From Clostridia bacterium (GTDB taxonomy: Bacteria > Bacillota > Clostridia > Acetivibrionales > JAFADI01): DNA of 64,000 bases. Both the position numbers and the translations under genes were made by a program. Positions 17,279-26,597 of this stretch are shown in pieces; the stretch's first letter is position 1; each line of letters begins with the position of its first letter. The stretch covers positions 124,001 to 188,000 of the forward strand of contig JAOAAU010000009.1 of the NCBI GenBank assembly GCA_026418695.1. The letters run 5' to 3'. Under the pieces are notes generated by a model that was not told the DNA's origin, searched no databases, and worked only from the letters and a program-made list of their open reading frames with translations.

Positions 17279-19207
17279 ATGGGACTTAATTTAGCGCAGA
17301 AAATTATTAAGGAGCATCTGGTCAGCGGTGAGATGGTAGCCGGCAAGGAAATATCCATCAAAATTGACCAGACGCTGACTCAGGACTCTACCGGTACGAT
17401 GGCTTATCTTCAATTCGAGGCCATGGGCATTCCAAGAGTAAAGACAAAGAAATCCGTAGCATATATTGACCACAATACGCTTCAGGCAGGTTTTGAAAAC
17501 GCGGATGACCATAAATACATTCAGACAGTGGCATCCAAACACGGCGTTTACTTTTCAAGACCCGGAAACGGAATCTGCCATCAGGTTCAGTTGGAAAGGT
17601 TCGGAGTTCCAGGCATGACCCTGCTTGGTTCCGACAGTCATACTCCTACCGGCGGCGGTTTGGGAATGCTGGCCATCGGAGCAGGCGGACTGGACGTTGC
17701 TGTTGCAATGGGCGGTGGGCCATACTACCTGATGATGCCGAGGGTTTGCAAGGTGGTTCTGACTGGTAAGCTGAAACCATGGGTTGCAGCAAAGGATGTT
17801 ATTCTTGAAGTATTAAGAAAGATGACTGTTAAAGGCGGTGTTGGCAAAGTCGTAGAGTATGCAGGGGAAGGCGTCAAAAACCTGACAGTACCGGAACGTG
17901 CAACGATTACCAACATGGGTGCAGAACTCGGAGCGACTACCTCTATCTTCCCAAGTGATGAAGTTACAAAAGAATTCTTGAAGGCTCAGGGAAGAGAAAG
18001 TGACTGGGTTGAACTTTTACCGGATGCAGACGCACAATATGATGAAGTGATTGAAATCAATCTGGATGAACTAGAGCCATTGGCAGCAAAGCCACATAGT
18101 CCGGATAACATCGCGAAGGTCAGCGAAATCGGAAAAATCAAAGTAGATCAGGTGGCGATCGGAAGTTGTACCAATTCCTCCTTCATGGACATGATGAAGG
18201 TGGCTAAAATCCTTAAAGGAAAATCCGTACACCCTGATGTGAGTTTGGTTATTGCTCCCGGATCCAAGCAGGTTCTGACTATGCTGGCTCAAAACGGTGC
18301 GTTGGCGGATATGGTAGCAGCAGGCGCCAGAATCCTCGAGTCTGCGTGCGGACCCTGTATCGGTATGGGGCAGGCGCCGGCATCCGATGCGGTATCCTTA
18401 AGAACCTTCAATAGAAACTTCGAAGGTAGAAGCGGAACTGCTTCAGCCAAAGTATATCTCGTGAGCCCGGAAGTAGCAGCTGCAAGTGCAATCACCGGAT
18501 ATTTTACGGATCCTCGCGAACTTGGAGAAGCGCCGGCTGTTGATATGCCAAGTAAATTCCTCATTGATGACAACATGGTGGTAGCGCCTGCTCCTGAAGG
18601 AGTAGAAGTAGAGGTTGTCAGAGGTCCGAACATCAAGCCTTTCCCTGTAAATAAGGAAATGCCTTCTGAAGTATCCGGAAAAACTTTGATCAAAGTAGGG
18701 GATAACATTACGACGGATCATATCATGCCTTCCAATGCGAAGCTGTTACCGTTCCGTTCCAATGTTCCATACCTGTCTGAATTCTGTCTCACTCCATGTG
18801 ATCCGGAATTCCCTAAGAGAGCGAAAGAAAACAACGGCGGATTTATCATCGGCGGCTCCAATTACGGCCAGGGCTCAAGCCGTGAGCATGCAGCACTTGC
18901 TCCTTTGCAGTTGGGCGTAAAAGGGGTTATTGCCAAATCCTTTGCAAGAATTCATATGGCAAACCTGATCAACTCAGGAATCCTTCCGATGACCTTTGCC
19001 AATGAAGCGGATTACGATGCAATTGATCTCGGAGACGAACTTGTACTCGAAAACGCAAGAGAACAAGTGAAAGCAGGCAGTGACCTTGTGATCATGAACA
19101 AGACAAAGGGCAAGGAAATCAAAGTAAAGGTAGCTTTGTCAGGCAGACAGATCGACATGATTCTTGCAGGCGGATTGCTTAATTATACAAGACAGCAAAA
19201 CAGCTAA
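17279..19207 (+). CDS. Aconitate hydratase
   Basis: [4Fe-4S] hydro-lyase interconverting citrate and isocitrate. 642 residues, matching the shorter anaerobe-type aconitase family. Cluster cysteines are in AIGSCTNSSFMDM and ESACGPCIGMGQAP; the substrate-binding DSHTPTGGGLGMLAIGAGG and the C-terminal swivel-domain GGSNYGQGSSREHAAL are intact. ATG 17279 has AAGGGGG upstream. It heads a cluster with a GntR regulator and citrate synthase, forming the citrate-to-isocitrate arm that feeds 2-oxoglutarate and glutamate synthesis. Homoaconitase is less likely given the citrate synthase neighbour. Confidence 0.95.
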   Translation: MGLNLAQKIIKEHLVSGEMVAGKEISIKIDQTLTQDSTGTMAYLQFEAMGIPRVKTKKSVAYIDHNTLQAGFENADDHKYIQTVASKHGVYFSRPGNGICHQVQLERFGVPGMTLLGSDSHTPTGGGLGMLAIGAGGLDVAVAMGGGPYYLMMPRVCKVVLTGKLKPWVAAKDVILEVLRKMTVKGGVGKVVEYAGEGVKNLTVPERATITNMGAELGATTSIFPSDEVTKEFLKAQGRESDWVELLPDADAQYDEVIEINLDELEPLAAKPHSPDNIAKVSEIGKIKVDQVAIGSCTNSSFMDMMKVAKILKGKSVHPDVSLVIAPGSKQVLTMLAQNGALADMVAAGARILESACGPCIGMGQAPASDAVSLRTFNRNFEGRSGTASAKVYLVSPEVAAASAITGYFTDPRELGEAPAVDMPSKFLIDDNMVVAPAPEGVEVEVVRGPNIKPFPVNKEMPSEVSGKTLIKVGDNITTDHIMPSNAKLLPFRSNVPYLSEFCLTPCDPEFPKRAKENNGGFIIGGSNYGQGSSREHAALAPLQLGVKGVIAKSFARIHMANLINSGILPMTFANEADYDAIDLGDELVLENAREQVKAGSDLVIMNKTKGKEIKVKVALSGRQIDMILAGGLLNYTRQQNS

Positions 19208-19350
19208 TGAACATTGACAGTTGAGAATGAGCAATGGAGGGCAGGCAGTAAACAGCCGATGAAACCAAGTAGGCGATGGAGGAATGGCTATTGGGTGGAG
19301 AAACAGGTTACTGCCGCTTGTAAGTTGTTAATTGTCAATTGCTCTTCAAG
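19208..19350. repeat. Intergenic region with word-like inverted repeats
   Basis: The gap between aconitase and the GntR gene contains ATTGACA and GAGCAAT on the left, mirrored by TGTCAAT and ATTGCTC on the right (order permuted), and an internal GGCAGTAA / TTACTGCC pair. No reading frame with a convincing start was found. It looks like a degenerate low-complexity repeat rather than a terminator. Confidence 0.45.
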
Positions 19351-19367
19351 GGAGGAGAGCATATAAA

Positions 19368-20051
19368 ATGGCAAAAATAGAACTTGACGAGAAGGACGGA
19401 TATAGCCATTCTCTGAGGGGGAAAGTCTTTCAACAGCTTCAGAACGACATTTTGAACGGAAAGTACCAACCGGGTGAAAGTCTGGTGGAAACAAAACTGT
19501 CCGAGGAGTTGGGGGTTAGCCGGACACCGATCCGGGAAGCCATCCGTCAGCTTGAGTTGGAAGGCTTGGTTCAGTCCTTTCCGAATAAGGGTGTCATTGT
19601 AACCGGAATTTCCGCTCAGGATATCGAAGATATTTACACGATCCGGATGATGATTGAAGGTCTGGCGGCAAGATGGGCTGCAGAAAAAATCACGCCGGAA
19701 GAACTTGAGGAACTAAAGGAAGCAGTGGACCTGGAGGAATTTTATACTTCAAAGAACGATACAGACCACCTGCTGCTGTTTGATTCCAGATTCCATGAAA
19801 GCATTTTTAAGGCTAGTAAAAGCCGGCCATTGATGCATACATTAAGTACATTCCATCATTATGTGCAGCGGGCCAGGAATATTTCATTCGGTTCCCCTGG
19901 AAGAGCCCAGAAGGTGTTGGATGAACATAAAGCCATACTTCAAGCCATCATGGACAGAGATCCGGAAAGAGCGGAAAGACTAACGATAGAACATGTGAGG
20001 AATGCAAGCCAGAACCTGATGAAACAACGGAGTATAAACGGGGGCGTATAA
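19368..20051 (+). CDS. GntR-family transcriptional regulator, FCD (FadR-like) subgroup
   Basis: N-terminal winged helix (about 13-80) with QNDILNGKYQPGESLVETKL and LGVSRTPIREAIRQLELEGL, then an all-helical FCD domain with the metal/ligand histidines in FDSRFHESIF and DEHKAILQAI. 227 residues from ATG 19368, which follows GGGAGGAGA. Lying between aconitase and citrate synthase, it probably senses a TCA-cycle acid such as citrate and binds the palindrome at 17141-17164. The stop codon lies inside a terminator-like hairpin. Confidence 0.9.
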   Translation: MAKIELDEKDGYSHSLRGKVFQQLQNDILNGKYQPGESLVETKLSEELGVSRTPIREAIRQLELEGLVQSFPNKGVIVTGISAQDIEDIYTIRMMIEGLAARWAAEKITPEELEELKEAVDLEEFYTSKNDTDHLLLFDSRFHESIFKASKSRPLMHTLSTFHHYVQRARNISFGSPGRAQKVLDEHKAILQAIMDRDPERAERLTIEHVRNASQNLMKQRSINGGV

Positions 20052-20066
20052 ACGCCCCTGCTTTTA
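20040..20066 (+). terminator. Terminator hairpin at the GntR stop codon
   Basis: GGGGCGT (20041-20047) / ACGCCCC (20052-20058) with loop ATAA containing the stop codon, then TGCTTTT. It may lower, not abolish, read-through into citrate synthase. Confidence 0.65.
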
Positions 20067-20129
20067 AAAAAAAAGTTGGCTTACTACAGATATTATGAAT
20101 AATTAAGATTGATGAAGGAGGATTCGAGT

Positions 20130-21500
20130 ATGACAAACAAGGGGATCAATGTAAATGAGTTGGATAAGACGCTCGAAAAATTTGGAGAAATTGTTAAGAA
20201 GAATTTGATCGACCAGGAACTATACAGCAAGTATAATGTTAAACGGGGACTCAGAAACAGTGATGGAACCGGAGTACTGGTTGGCTTGACGGAAATCGGA
20301 GAAGTACATTCTTATGTAATTGATGAGGGAGAAAAGGTGCCTGTAGAAGGAAAGCTGTTTTACAGAGGCATAGAAATCACGGATTTGGTAAGTGGTTTCC
20401 AGAAGGCAAAGAGGTTTGGGTTTGAAGAATGCTGCTATTTGCTGATTTTTGGAAATCTGCCCACTAAAGAACAGTTGGAAGATTTCGTTCACCTTATCGG
20501 CGAGTATAGAAAACTTCAGGAGGGCTTCATCGAAGACATGATTCTGAAGGCTCCAAGCCGGGATATCATGAATAAGCTGGCTAGATGCGTGCTTGCGTCC
20601 TATTCCTATGATGAGAACCCTGAAGATGACAGCGTAAAGAATACATTAAGACAGTGTATTGAATTGATTGCTCGTTTCCCTGCTATGGCTGCGTATGCAT
20701 ATCAGGCAAAGATTCGCTATCATGACAACGGTAGTCTTTACATACACGACCCTAAGCCTGAATTGAGCACTGCAGAAAACATTCTTCATATGATCCGGCT
20801 TGACAGCCAATATACACAGTCTGAAGCTGAAATATTAGATCTTGCACTTGTACTCCATGCAGAACATGGAGGAGGTAACAACTCGACTTTTGTAACGCAT
20901 GTGGTATCTTCTTCCGGTACGGATACCTATTCCTCCATTGCTGCAGCGATCGGTTCTCTCAAAGGACCAAAGCACGGCGGGGCAAACCTGAAGGTTATCG
21001 AGATGATGGAAGATATCAAGAGTCATGTCAAGGATTGGGAAGATGAAAAGGAAGTTGAAGCCTATCTTGAAAAGATTTTAAGAAAAGAAGCTTTTGACGG
21101 ATCCGGCTTGATCTATGGTGTAGGACACGCGGTATATACATTGTCCGACCCAAGAGCTATTCTTTTAAAGGAAAAGGCAGAGGCTCTTGCAAAAGAAAAG
21201 GGTATGGAGAAGGAATACAAGCTGTATACCATCATCGAAAAGCTCGCACCGGAAGTGTTCTATAATGTAAAGAAGGCAGACAAGGTAATGTGTGCGAATG
21301 TTGACTTCTATTCCGGTTTTGTTTACAAGATGCTGAACATTCCGCTTGAACTCAATACACCGATATTTGCTATTTCAAGAATTTCCGGATGGTGCGCTCA
21401 CAGAATCGAGGAGCTTATGAACGGCGGAAGAATTATCCGTCCTGCATACAAGAGTGTTATCGGGAGACGCAAGTATGTTCCGATGGAAGAAAGAAAATAA
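20130..21500 (+). CDS. Citrate synthase
   Basis: Condenses acetyl-CoA with oxaloacetate. It is a Si-type citrate synthase fold: LHAEHGGGNNSTFVTHVVSS with the catalytic His, GSLKGPKHGGANLKV and GVGHAVYTLSDPRAILL with the second His, and a C-terminal RISGWCAHRIEE. At 456 residues it belongs to the longer Clostridia form with a 60-residue N-terminal extension. Start ATG 20130 has AAGGAGG 8 bases upstream. It is not a Re-citrate synthase, which resembles isopropylmalate synthase. 2-Methylcitrate synthase activity cannot be excluded. Confidence 0.93.
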   Translation: MTNKGINVNELDKTLEKFGEIVKKNLIDQELYSKYNVKRGLRNSDGTGVLVGLTEIGEVHSYVIDEGEKVPVEGKLFYRGIEITDLVSGFQKAKRFGFEECCYLLIFGNLPTKEQLEDFVHLIGEYRKLQEGFIEDMILKAPSRDIMNKLARCVLASYSYDENPEDDSVKNTLRQCIELIARFPAMAAYAYQAKIRYHDNGSLYIHDPKPELSTAENILHMIRLDSQYTQSEAEILDLALVLHAEHGGGNNSTFVTHVVSSSGTDTYSSIAAAIGSLKGPKHGGANLKVIEMMEDIKSHVKDWEDEKEVEAYLEKILRKEAFDGSGLIYGVGHAVYTLSDPRAILLKEKAEALAKEKGMEKEYKLYTIIEKLAPEVFYNVKKADKVMCANVDFYSGFVYKMLNIPLELNTPIFAISRISGWCAHRIEELMNGGRIIRPAYKSVIGRRKYVPMEERK

Positions 21501-21598
21501 ATATTAAAGGTTTTCTTAGCCAAATACTTCAATCATTCACTTGTAGAAGTTTTCAACTTCATGTAAATAAAGGTTCACGTTTTGTTATTAAGATTAAG

Positions 21599-21637
21599 AA
21601 AAGGTTCGTGAGTTAAAATCACGAACCTTTTGTTTTT
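21599..21637 (+). terminator. Terminator of citrate synthase
   Basis: Perfect 13-bp stem AAAAGGTTCGTGA / TCACGAACCTTTT, loop GTTAAAA, then TGTTTTT. Confidence 0.9.
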
Positions 21638-21650
21638 AATAACAAGGAAA

Positions 21651-21676
21651 GAGACATTCCAGATCTGGAATGTCTC
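21651..21676 (-). terminator. Palindromic terminator downstream of tRNA-Glu
   Basis: A perfect 26-base palindrome, GAGACATTCC-AGATCT-GGAATGTCTC, starts four bases after the tRNA 3' end on the minus strand and is followed there by TTTCCTTGTTATT. Confidence 0.75.
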
Positions 21677-21679
21677 TTC

Positions 21680-21755
21680 TGGTGACCCGTAGGGGATTCG
21701 AACCCCTGTTACCGCCGTGAGAGGGCGGTGTCTTAGGCCACTTGACCAACGGGCC
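21680..21755 (-). tRNA. tRNA-Glu (CTC anticodon)
   Basis: Read on the minus strand it begins GGCCCGTTGG, has a D-loop, anticodon stem CCGCC/GGCGG with loop CTCTCAC (anticodon CTC, decodes GAG), T-arm AGGGGTTCGAATCCCCT and ends in an encoded CCA. 76 bases. Confidence 0.95.
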
Positions 21756-21848
21756 GTGTTTCAAGTGCAAATAACATTATATCACCACGATGGATGAAGT
21801 TCAATTGTTTTTCAATAAATTTCCAAGCTGAATCATTGGTAATTTATA

Positions 21849-22772
21849 CTACTTCTGTATTGCTTTAATCGAGAAATCGATGATATCCTCTGCGGTATAG
21901 GTAATGTCCGGAGGAATCCCTTTGCCTTGAACGTTATAGCCGCTTGGTGTATACCACAGCATTGTAGTAGCTTTAACGGCATAGCCGCGTTTCAACGGCA
22001 TGGTATACTGGCCGATTCCCTTGCCGTAGGTAGGTTCACCAACTAAGGTTACATTTTTGAGGTTGTCTTTCAAAGCGCCGATAAAGCACTCGGAAGCGCT
22101 GGCTGAGTTCTTGTTCTGGAGAATGAAAATTTTATTATAGCTAAGTATAGGTGCTTTCCTGGATTTATAGGTCCAATCCATGATACGAAGCTTGTCAGTG
22201 GTGATGGTACTGCCCTTGGGGATAAAGAGGGAGGCCAGTTTGTTCATGGCAAAAATATCGCCCCCGGGATTGTCTCTGAAATCAATAATAATATTTGGGT
22301 GTTTCTTTAGCAGGTCTAAATGATCAAAGACAAACTTTCTGGTATATTCAGAAAAATTCGTCAGGTGCAAATAAACAATTTGATCTGTCAAAGATTTCAC
22401 TTCTGATCTTGAGGCTTCTTCCTTTTCTTCCGCTTTGTATTTTTCAAGCTGTTCGGGTATAAACAGGTATGTATACCGGTCTTTGTTCAATTCACGGATT
22501 CTTTTTGTAACAACAGAAATGACCAAGTCATCAAAATTAGAATAGTACTTGCCCTTAACATCCAGGTTGATTTCCTTTTTATAAAGCTCATCTAATGTGT
22601 TGGTATAGATGTAATGCTGTGCAATAAAATGCTTGAAGGCAAGATAATCATAGTTCAGATAGATATAATAGCCTGTTATGGAAATAAAAAAGAAAAGGAC
22701 AGCAGACAGGATCCAGGACCTTCTCTTATATTTCTTCACTTGTTCTTCCAGGGACAATTCCTTTTTTCTCAT
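21849..22772 (-). CDS. Membrane-anchored S41-family peptidase (C-terminal-processing type)
   Basis: One N-terminal helix (about 18-38) anchors the protein, with the enzyme outside. The S41 core has LTNFSEYTRKF, IIIDFRDNPGGD, the nucleophile serine in LQNKNSASASEC and the general-base lysine in GEPTYGKGIGQYTMPL, then GIPPDI. There is no recognisable PDZ domain, unlike CtpA/CtpB, and at 307 residues it is short for the family. Substrate unknown; no operon partner. Confidence 0.88.
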   Translation of the reverse strand: MRKKELSLEEQVKKYKRRSWILSAVLFFFISITGYYIYLNYDYLAFKHFIAQHYIYTNTLDELYKKEINLDVKGKYYSNFDDLVISVVTKRIRELNKDRYTYLFIPEQLEKYKAEEKEEASRSEVKSLTDQIVYLHLTNFSEYTRKFVFDHLDLLKKHPNIIIDFRDNPGGDIFAMNKLASLFIPKGSTITTDKLRIMDWTYKSRKAPILSYNKIFILQNKNSASASECFIGALKDNLKNVTLVGEPTYGKGIGQYTMPLKRGYAVKATTMLWYTPSGYNVQGKGIPPDITYTAEDIIDFSIKAIQK

Positions 22773-22913
22773 AGCTGCACCTTCGTGAATTACTGAATTT
22801 TATATAAATTATATGTCAATATAGTATTTTCCAACAATAGAAATTTCGATATCTTAATATAATATATCGTGTAGTATATTCCATTGACAGGAGTACATCA
22901 AATGAAAAAACTG

Positions 22914-22922
22914 TGGTATAAT
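22914..22922 (+). promoter_or_regulatory. Extended -10 promoter for the rRNA methyltransferase gene
   Basis: TGGTATAAT matches an extended -10. The in-frame ATG at 22921 overlaps it, so the true start is the later ATG 22963. A TTGACA at 22884 is too far (27 bases) to be its -35. Confidence 0.6.
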
Positions 22923-22962
22923 GAGCGAGGTCGTTATCACAAGCAAGATTTGGAGAAAACAT

Positions 22963-24399
22963 ATGAAACTGCCTGTAGAGTTTTTAAATAAAATGAAAAG
23001 CCTTCTTGGTGAGCAAGAGTATGAAGAGTTCCTTCAATCTTATGAAAAGTCGAGATTCTATGGACTTAGAGTCAATTCCCTGAAAATCAGTGTAGAGGAG
23101 TTCAAAAGAATATCACCCTTTAGTTTGGAACCTGTACCCTGGACAAGCGATGGCTTTTATTATCCTGAAGGTGAGAGTCCCGGGAGACATCCTTTTTACT
23201 ATGCGGGACTTTATTATATTCAGGAACCCAGTGCCATGTTACCGGGAGCTGTGATCAATGCTCAACCTGGTGATAAGGTTCTTGACCTGTGTGCTGCGCC
23301 TGGCGGTAAGACCGTGCAAATGGCGGCAGGTATGAAGGGACAAGGGATTCTGGTATCCAATGACATCAGCACCGAAAGAGTGAAAGCCCTGGTTAAGAAT
23401 ATAGAGCTTGCCGGTATCACGAACGCCGTTGTTACCAACGATTCTCCCGACAGGTTGGCCAACAATTTCGCAGAATACTTTGATAAGATTTTGATTGACG
23501 CACCCTGCTCCGGGGAGGGGATGTTCCGCAAGGATGAAGATGCTGCAAAAAGCTGGGAAAAATTCAAGTGCCAGAAATGTGCGTGCATGCAATGGGATAT
23601 CTTAAGAAGCATCGATCGAATGCTCAAGCCGGGAGGGAACGTGGTTTACTCAACCTGTACTTTTTCTCCGGAAGAAGATGAGCAAATGATCTCCGCCTTT
23701 TTGAAAGAACATGACAATTATGAGTTTATTGATATACAAAAAATTGCAGGGATCGCCCCCGGCCGGCCGGACTGGTCGGATGGAAATCCGGAACTGGAAA
23801 AGACAGCCCGGCTGTGGCCCCATCGAATTAAAGGGGAAGGGCACTATGTCGCCATGCTTCACAAAAAAGGCAAAGAGACAGATCAAAACCTGAGGACATA
23901 CACTCAATCCGAAAATAAGTCAATCAGCCTGGATAGGAATTTCAATAAAAAGAAATTAGCGAAACCAGATGAAGGAATTAGTGAAAAAGATTTGATTCAA
24001 GCCTTCAGAGAGTTTGCTGAGGAGAACCTCAATATCGACATCAATGGGAATTTTATAGCAAAAGGGAACAATCTATATTGCCTCCCGGCAGAGGTTCCCG
24101 ACCTTAGCGGAATCAAGGTCGCTAAATTCGGATGGTATTTGGGAGCAGTCAATAATGGAAGGTTTGAACCTTCCCATTCCATGATTGTCTCATTAAAAAA
24201 TAAGGATTTGAAGAGAACCATCAACTTTCCTGCGGAATCAAAAGAGGTGTTCAGTTACTTAAAAGGTGAGACACTGATGATCGAAGGGGAAAAAGGATTC
24301 TGTGGAGTCTGTGCGGACGGCTATACGCTTGGGTGGGCAAAGCAAACAGGGGACATGCTGAAGAATCTTTATCCCAAGGGATGGAGAAAAATGAGTTGA
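22963..24399 (+). CDS. rRNA (cytosine-C5-)-methyltransferase, RsmF type
   Basis: SAM-dependent RNA m5C methyltransferase of the NOL1/NOP2/Sun family. The SAM site is VLDLCAAPGGKTVQMA; the two catalytic cysteines are in DAPCSGEGMF and YSTCTFSPEED. A C-terminal extension of about 150 residues (to YPKGWRKMS) matches the RsmF RNA-binding region. ATG 22963 has GGAG 7 bases upstream and follows a TATAAT. Expected target is 16S rRNA. It heads a run of RNA-modification genes. Confidence 0.9.
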   Translation: MKLPVEFLNKMKSLLGEQEYEEFLQSYEKSRFYGLRVNSLKISVEEFKRISPFSLEPVPWTSDGFYYPEGESPGRHPFYYAGLYYIQEPSAMLPGAVINAQPGDKVLDLCAAPGGKTVQMAAGMKGQGILVSNDISTERVKALVKNIELAGITNAVVTNDSPDRLANNFAEYFDKILIDAPCSGEGMFRKDEDAAKSWEKFKCQKCACMQWDILRSIDRMLKPGGNVVYSTCTFSPEEDEQMISAFLKEHDNYEFIDIQKIAGIAPGRPDWSDGNPELEKTARLWPHRIKGEGHYVAMLHKKGKETDQNLRTYTQSENKSISLDRNFNKKKLAKPDEGISEKDLIQAFREFAEENLNIDINGNFIAKGNNLYCLPAEVPDLSGIKVAKFGWYLGAVNNGRFEPSHSMIVSLKNKDLKRTINFPAESKEVFSYLKGETLMIEGEKGFCGVCADGYTLGWAKQTGDMLKNLYPKGWRKMS

Positions 24400-24454
24400 G
24401 TGCAAAACATCGTGCATAACATACATGATTACTATAACTGAAGGAGATGGCAAC

Positions 24455-25186
24455 GTGCGGAATACGCAGCGCCTGGATAAAATATTAGGGAACTTCGGGT
24501 ATGGGACCCGGAAAGAGATCAAGCTGGCAGTTAAAAATGGAATGATCAAAGTCGATGGAGTCGTTGTAAAAGACAGCAGCATGCATGTCGATCCTGAGAA
24601 CAGCACGATTGAAATCGACGGTGAGATACTGAATTATAGGGAGTTCATCTATGTGATGATGAACAAACCACAAGGAGTGGTTTCAGCAACATTCGATCCC
24701 AGGAAAAAGACAGTGGTGGATATACTGCCTGAAGAATATAAGTGTTTTGAGCCATTTCCGGTAGGAAGACTGGATATTGACACCGAGGGTTTGCTTTTAA
24801 TGACCAATGATGGCCAATTGGCTCATGAACTTCTTTCTCCCAAAAAGCATGTGCCTAAAAAATATTATGCCTTAATCGAAGGCAACGTAGATGAAGCAGA
24901 TATCAGGAGCTTTAAAGAGGGCGTGGTATTGGATGATGGTTACAAGACCCTCCCGGCAAGCCTCACAATCTTAAAAACCGGAGATCGTTCTGAAATTGAG
25001 ATAGTTATTACCGAAGGGAAATTTCATCAGGTGAAACGGATGTTTAAAGCGGTAGGGAAGGAAGTTGAGTACCTTAAACGTGTTGAGATGGGGAGCCTGA
25101 AGCTGGATGAGGGTTTGGAACTGGGACAGTGCAGAGAGTTGACGGAAGAAGAATTGCACCAGCTGAAATTCAGAGATGACGAATAG
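24455..25186 (+). CDS. Pseudouridine synthase, RsuA family
   Basis: N-terminal S4 RNA-binding domain (RLDKILGNFGYGTRKEIK...VDGVVV) and a RsuA/RluB-type catalytic domain with PVGRLDIDTEGLLLMTNDG containing the catalytic Asp. The C-terminal ITEGKFHQVKRMFKAVG is typical of RsuA. Expected to modify 16S rRNA. GTG 24455 is chosen because AAGGAG at 24441-24446 lies 8 bases upstream. 243 residues. Confidence 0.92.
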   Translation: MRNTQRLDKILGNFGYGTRKEIKLAVKNGMIKVDGVVVKDSSMHVDPENSTIEIDGEILNYREFIYVMMNKPQGVVSATFDPRKKTVVDILPEEYKCFEPFPVGRLDIDTEGLLLMTNDGQLAHELLSPKKHVPKKYYALIEGNVDEADIRSFKEGVVLDDGYKTLPASLTILKTGDRSEIEIVITEGKFHQVKRMFKAVGKEVEYLKRVEMGSLKLDEGLELGQCRELTEEELHQLKFRDDE

Positions 25187-25234
25187 AAAAGACAGATATT
25201 CCAATCGGGACAAAGGTTAAAGGAGCAAAATAAA

Positions 25235-26404
25235 ATGAATAAACAAAGTACAGCCAAGCTTTCCTTATTTCTTACAGGACTTGAGCAGAGAATCACGGAG
25301 AATATGGAGTACTTTAAAAGGATCACGGCAGTCTTCAAGTCCGGAACAAAGGATTTTACTGCAAAAGTATCCTTGGAAGGGAACAAGCTGGTTTTAAACT
25401 TTAATGGAAATAAAGAAGTGATGGAAATCTCATGGCTGTCTGCAAGATTGTCAAAACACGCAGAAAGCTACGAAAGTGTGCTCATAACTTATGAAGAACG
25501 TGGTATAACCATACTTATTGAGGCCGATAATAAGAATGTAAAAATGAAAACAAAGGAAACAGCCGTTGAAAATATGGTGAAGTCCCATAATGAGACATCC
25601 CACATCGGCAACCGCGAGTATCTCATCAAAGTAGGCCAGGCGGATGAGCTTTTAAAAGAAATCGGTATCCTTGGGGATAACGGCAAAGTTAAAAATGATA
25701 TGATCCGGAAGTATAATCAGATCGATCATTTTGTTGAATTAATCAGTGACATGCTCAAGGACTTGGCAGCGAAATATGATTCCCTGACAGTACTGGACTG
25801 TGGATGCGGAAAATCGTATTTGACCTTTGTCCTCAATTACTACATAAAGGAAGTACTGAAAAAACCGTGTCACTTTATAGGGCTGGATTATTCCAATACC
25901 GTGATTGAAGCATCCAGAAAAATGGCGGACAATCTGGGGTATCATAATATGGAGTTCCGGGTGACAGATATACGGAATTACACTGCCTCAAGAGATATTC
26001 ACCTTGTCATCAGCCTGCATGCATGTGATACCGCTACCGATGAAGCACTGGCCCTGGCTGTGAAAAATGAAGTTAAATCCATGGTGATGGTGCCCTGCTG
26101 CCATAGGGAGTTATTAAACCAGTATTCCTATCCGCCTTTTGAAACGATTTTGAAACACGGCATTCTTAAAGCAAGAATGGCGGATGTCCTGACAGACGGT
26201 ATGAGGGCGCTGCTTTTGGAAGCACTAGGGTATAAGGTATCCATCGTCGAATATATTTCTCCTCTGGAGACACCTAAAAATCTGATGATCCGGGCGGAGA
26301 AAGTACAAGGAAATAATAAAGCTGCCCTTGAACAGTACAGGGCACTTAAAAAACTTCTCAATGTATCGCCAAGTCTCGAAAAGTTTGTTTTCTTGCCTGA
26401 ATAA
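25235..26404 (+). CDS. SAM-dependent methyltransferase (Methyltransf_32-like)
   Basis: Class I methyltransferase domain in the second half: VLDCGCGKSYLTFVLNYYIK (SAM site), FIGLDYSNTVIEAS, VISLHACDTATDEAL and MVMVPCCHRELLNQ. The DCGCGKSYLTF core resembles PF13679. The first 130 residues are a separate domain of unknown function. ATG 25235 follows AAAGGAG. Adjacent rRNA-modifying genes suggest an RNA substrate, but this is inference. Confidence 0.82.
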   Translation: MNKQSTAKLSLFLTGLEQRITENMEYFKRITAVFKSGTKDFTAKVSLEGNKLVLNFNGNKEVMEISWLSARLSKHAESYESVLITYEERGITILIEADNKNVKMKTKETAVENMVKSHNETSHIGNREYLIKVGQADELLKEIGILGDNGKVKNDMIRKYNQIDHFVELISDMLKDLAAKYDSLTVLDCGCGKSYLTFVLNYYIKEVLKKPCHFIGLDYSNTVIEASRKMADNLGYHNMEFRVTDIRNYTASRDIHLVISLHACDTATDEALALAVKNEVKSMVMVPCCHRELLNQYSYPPFETILKHGILKARMADVLTDGMRALLLEALGYKVSIVEYISPLETPKNLMIRAEKVQGNNKAALEQYRALKKLLNVSPSLEKFVFLPE

Positions 26405-26467
26405 AGTGGAAAAACGGCATTTGAGAACAGTGCGATCATAAAAATATACGGGTTAACGAATACTTAA

Positions 26468-26495
26468 TTGAAAATTGGTAAAAATGTGGTATAAT
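26468..26495 (+). promoter_or_regulatory. Promoter of the CBM25-like gene
   Basis: TTGAAA (26468-26473), 16-base spacer, TATAAT (26490-26495) with an upstream TGG making an extended -10. The leader is about 95 bases. Confidence 0.65.
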
Positions 26496-26597
26496 ATGAA
26501 ACGCTAGAATAATCTAGTAATTTGACTTATTTCTTACATTCCGTATACCAAATTAGAGAAGGAAAAATGGAGAAACAAATTCAGGAGGTAATTGAAC

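Noticed and set aside
20130-21500. Re-citrate synthase
   Set aside because: The sequence has the Si-type citrate synthase motifs HGGGNNSTF and GVGHAVY, whereas Re-type enzymes resemble isopropylmalate synthase.
22884-22889. TTGACA as the -35 of the rRNA methyltransferase promoter
   Set aside because: It lies 27 bases from the TATAAT, outside the workable spacing; the extended -10 explains the promoter better.
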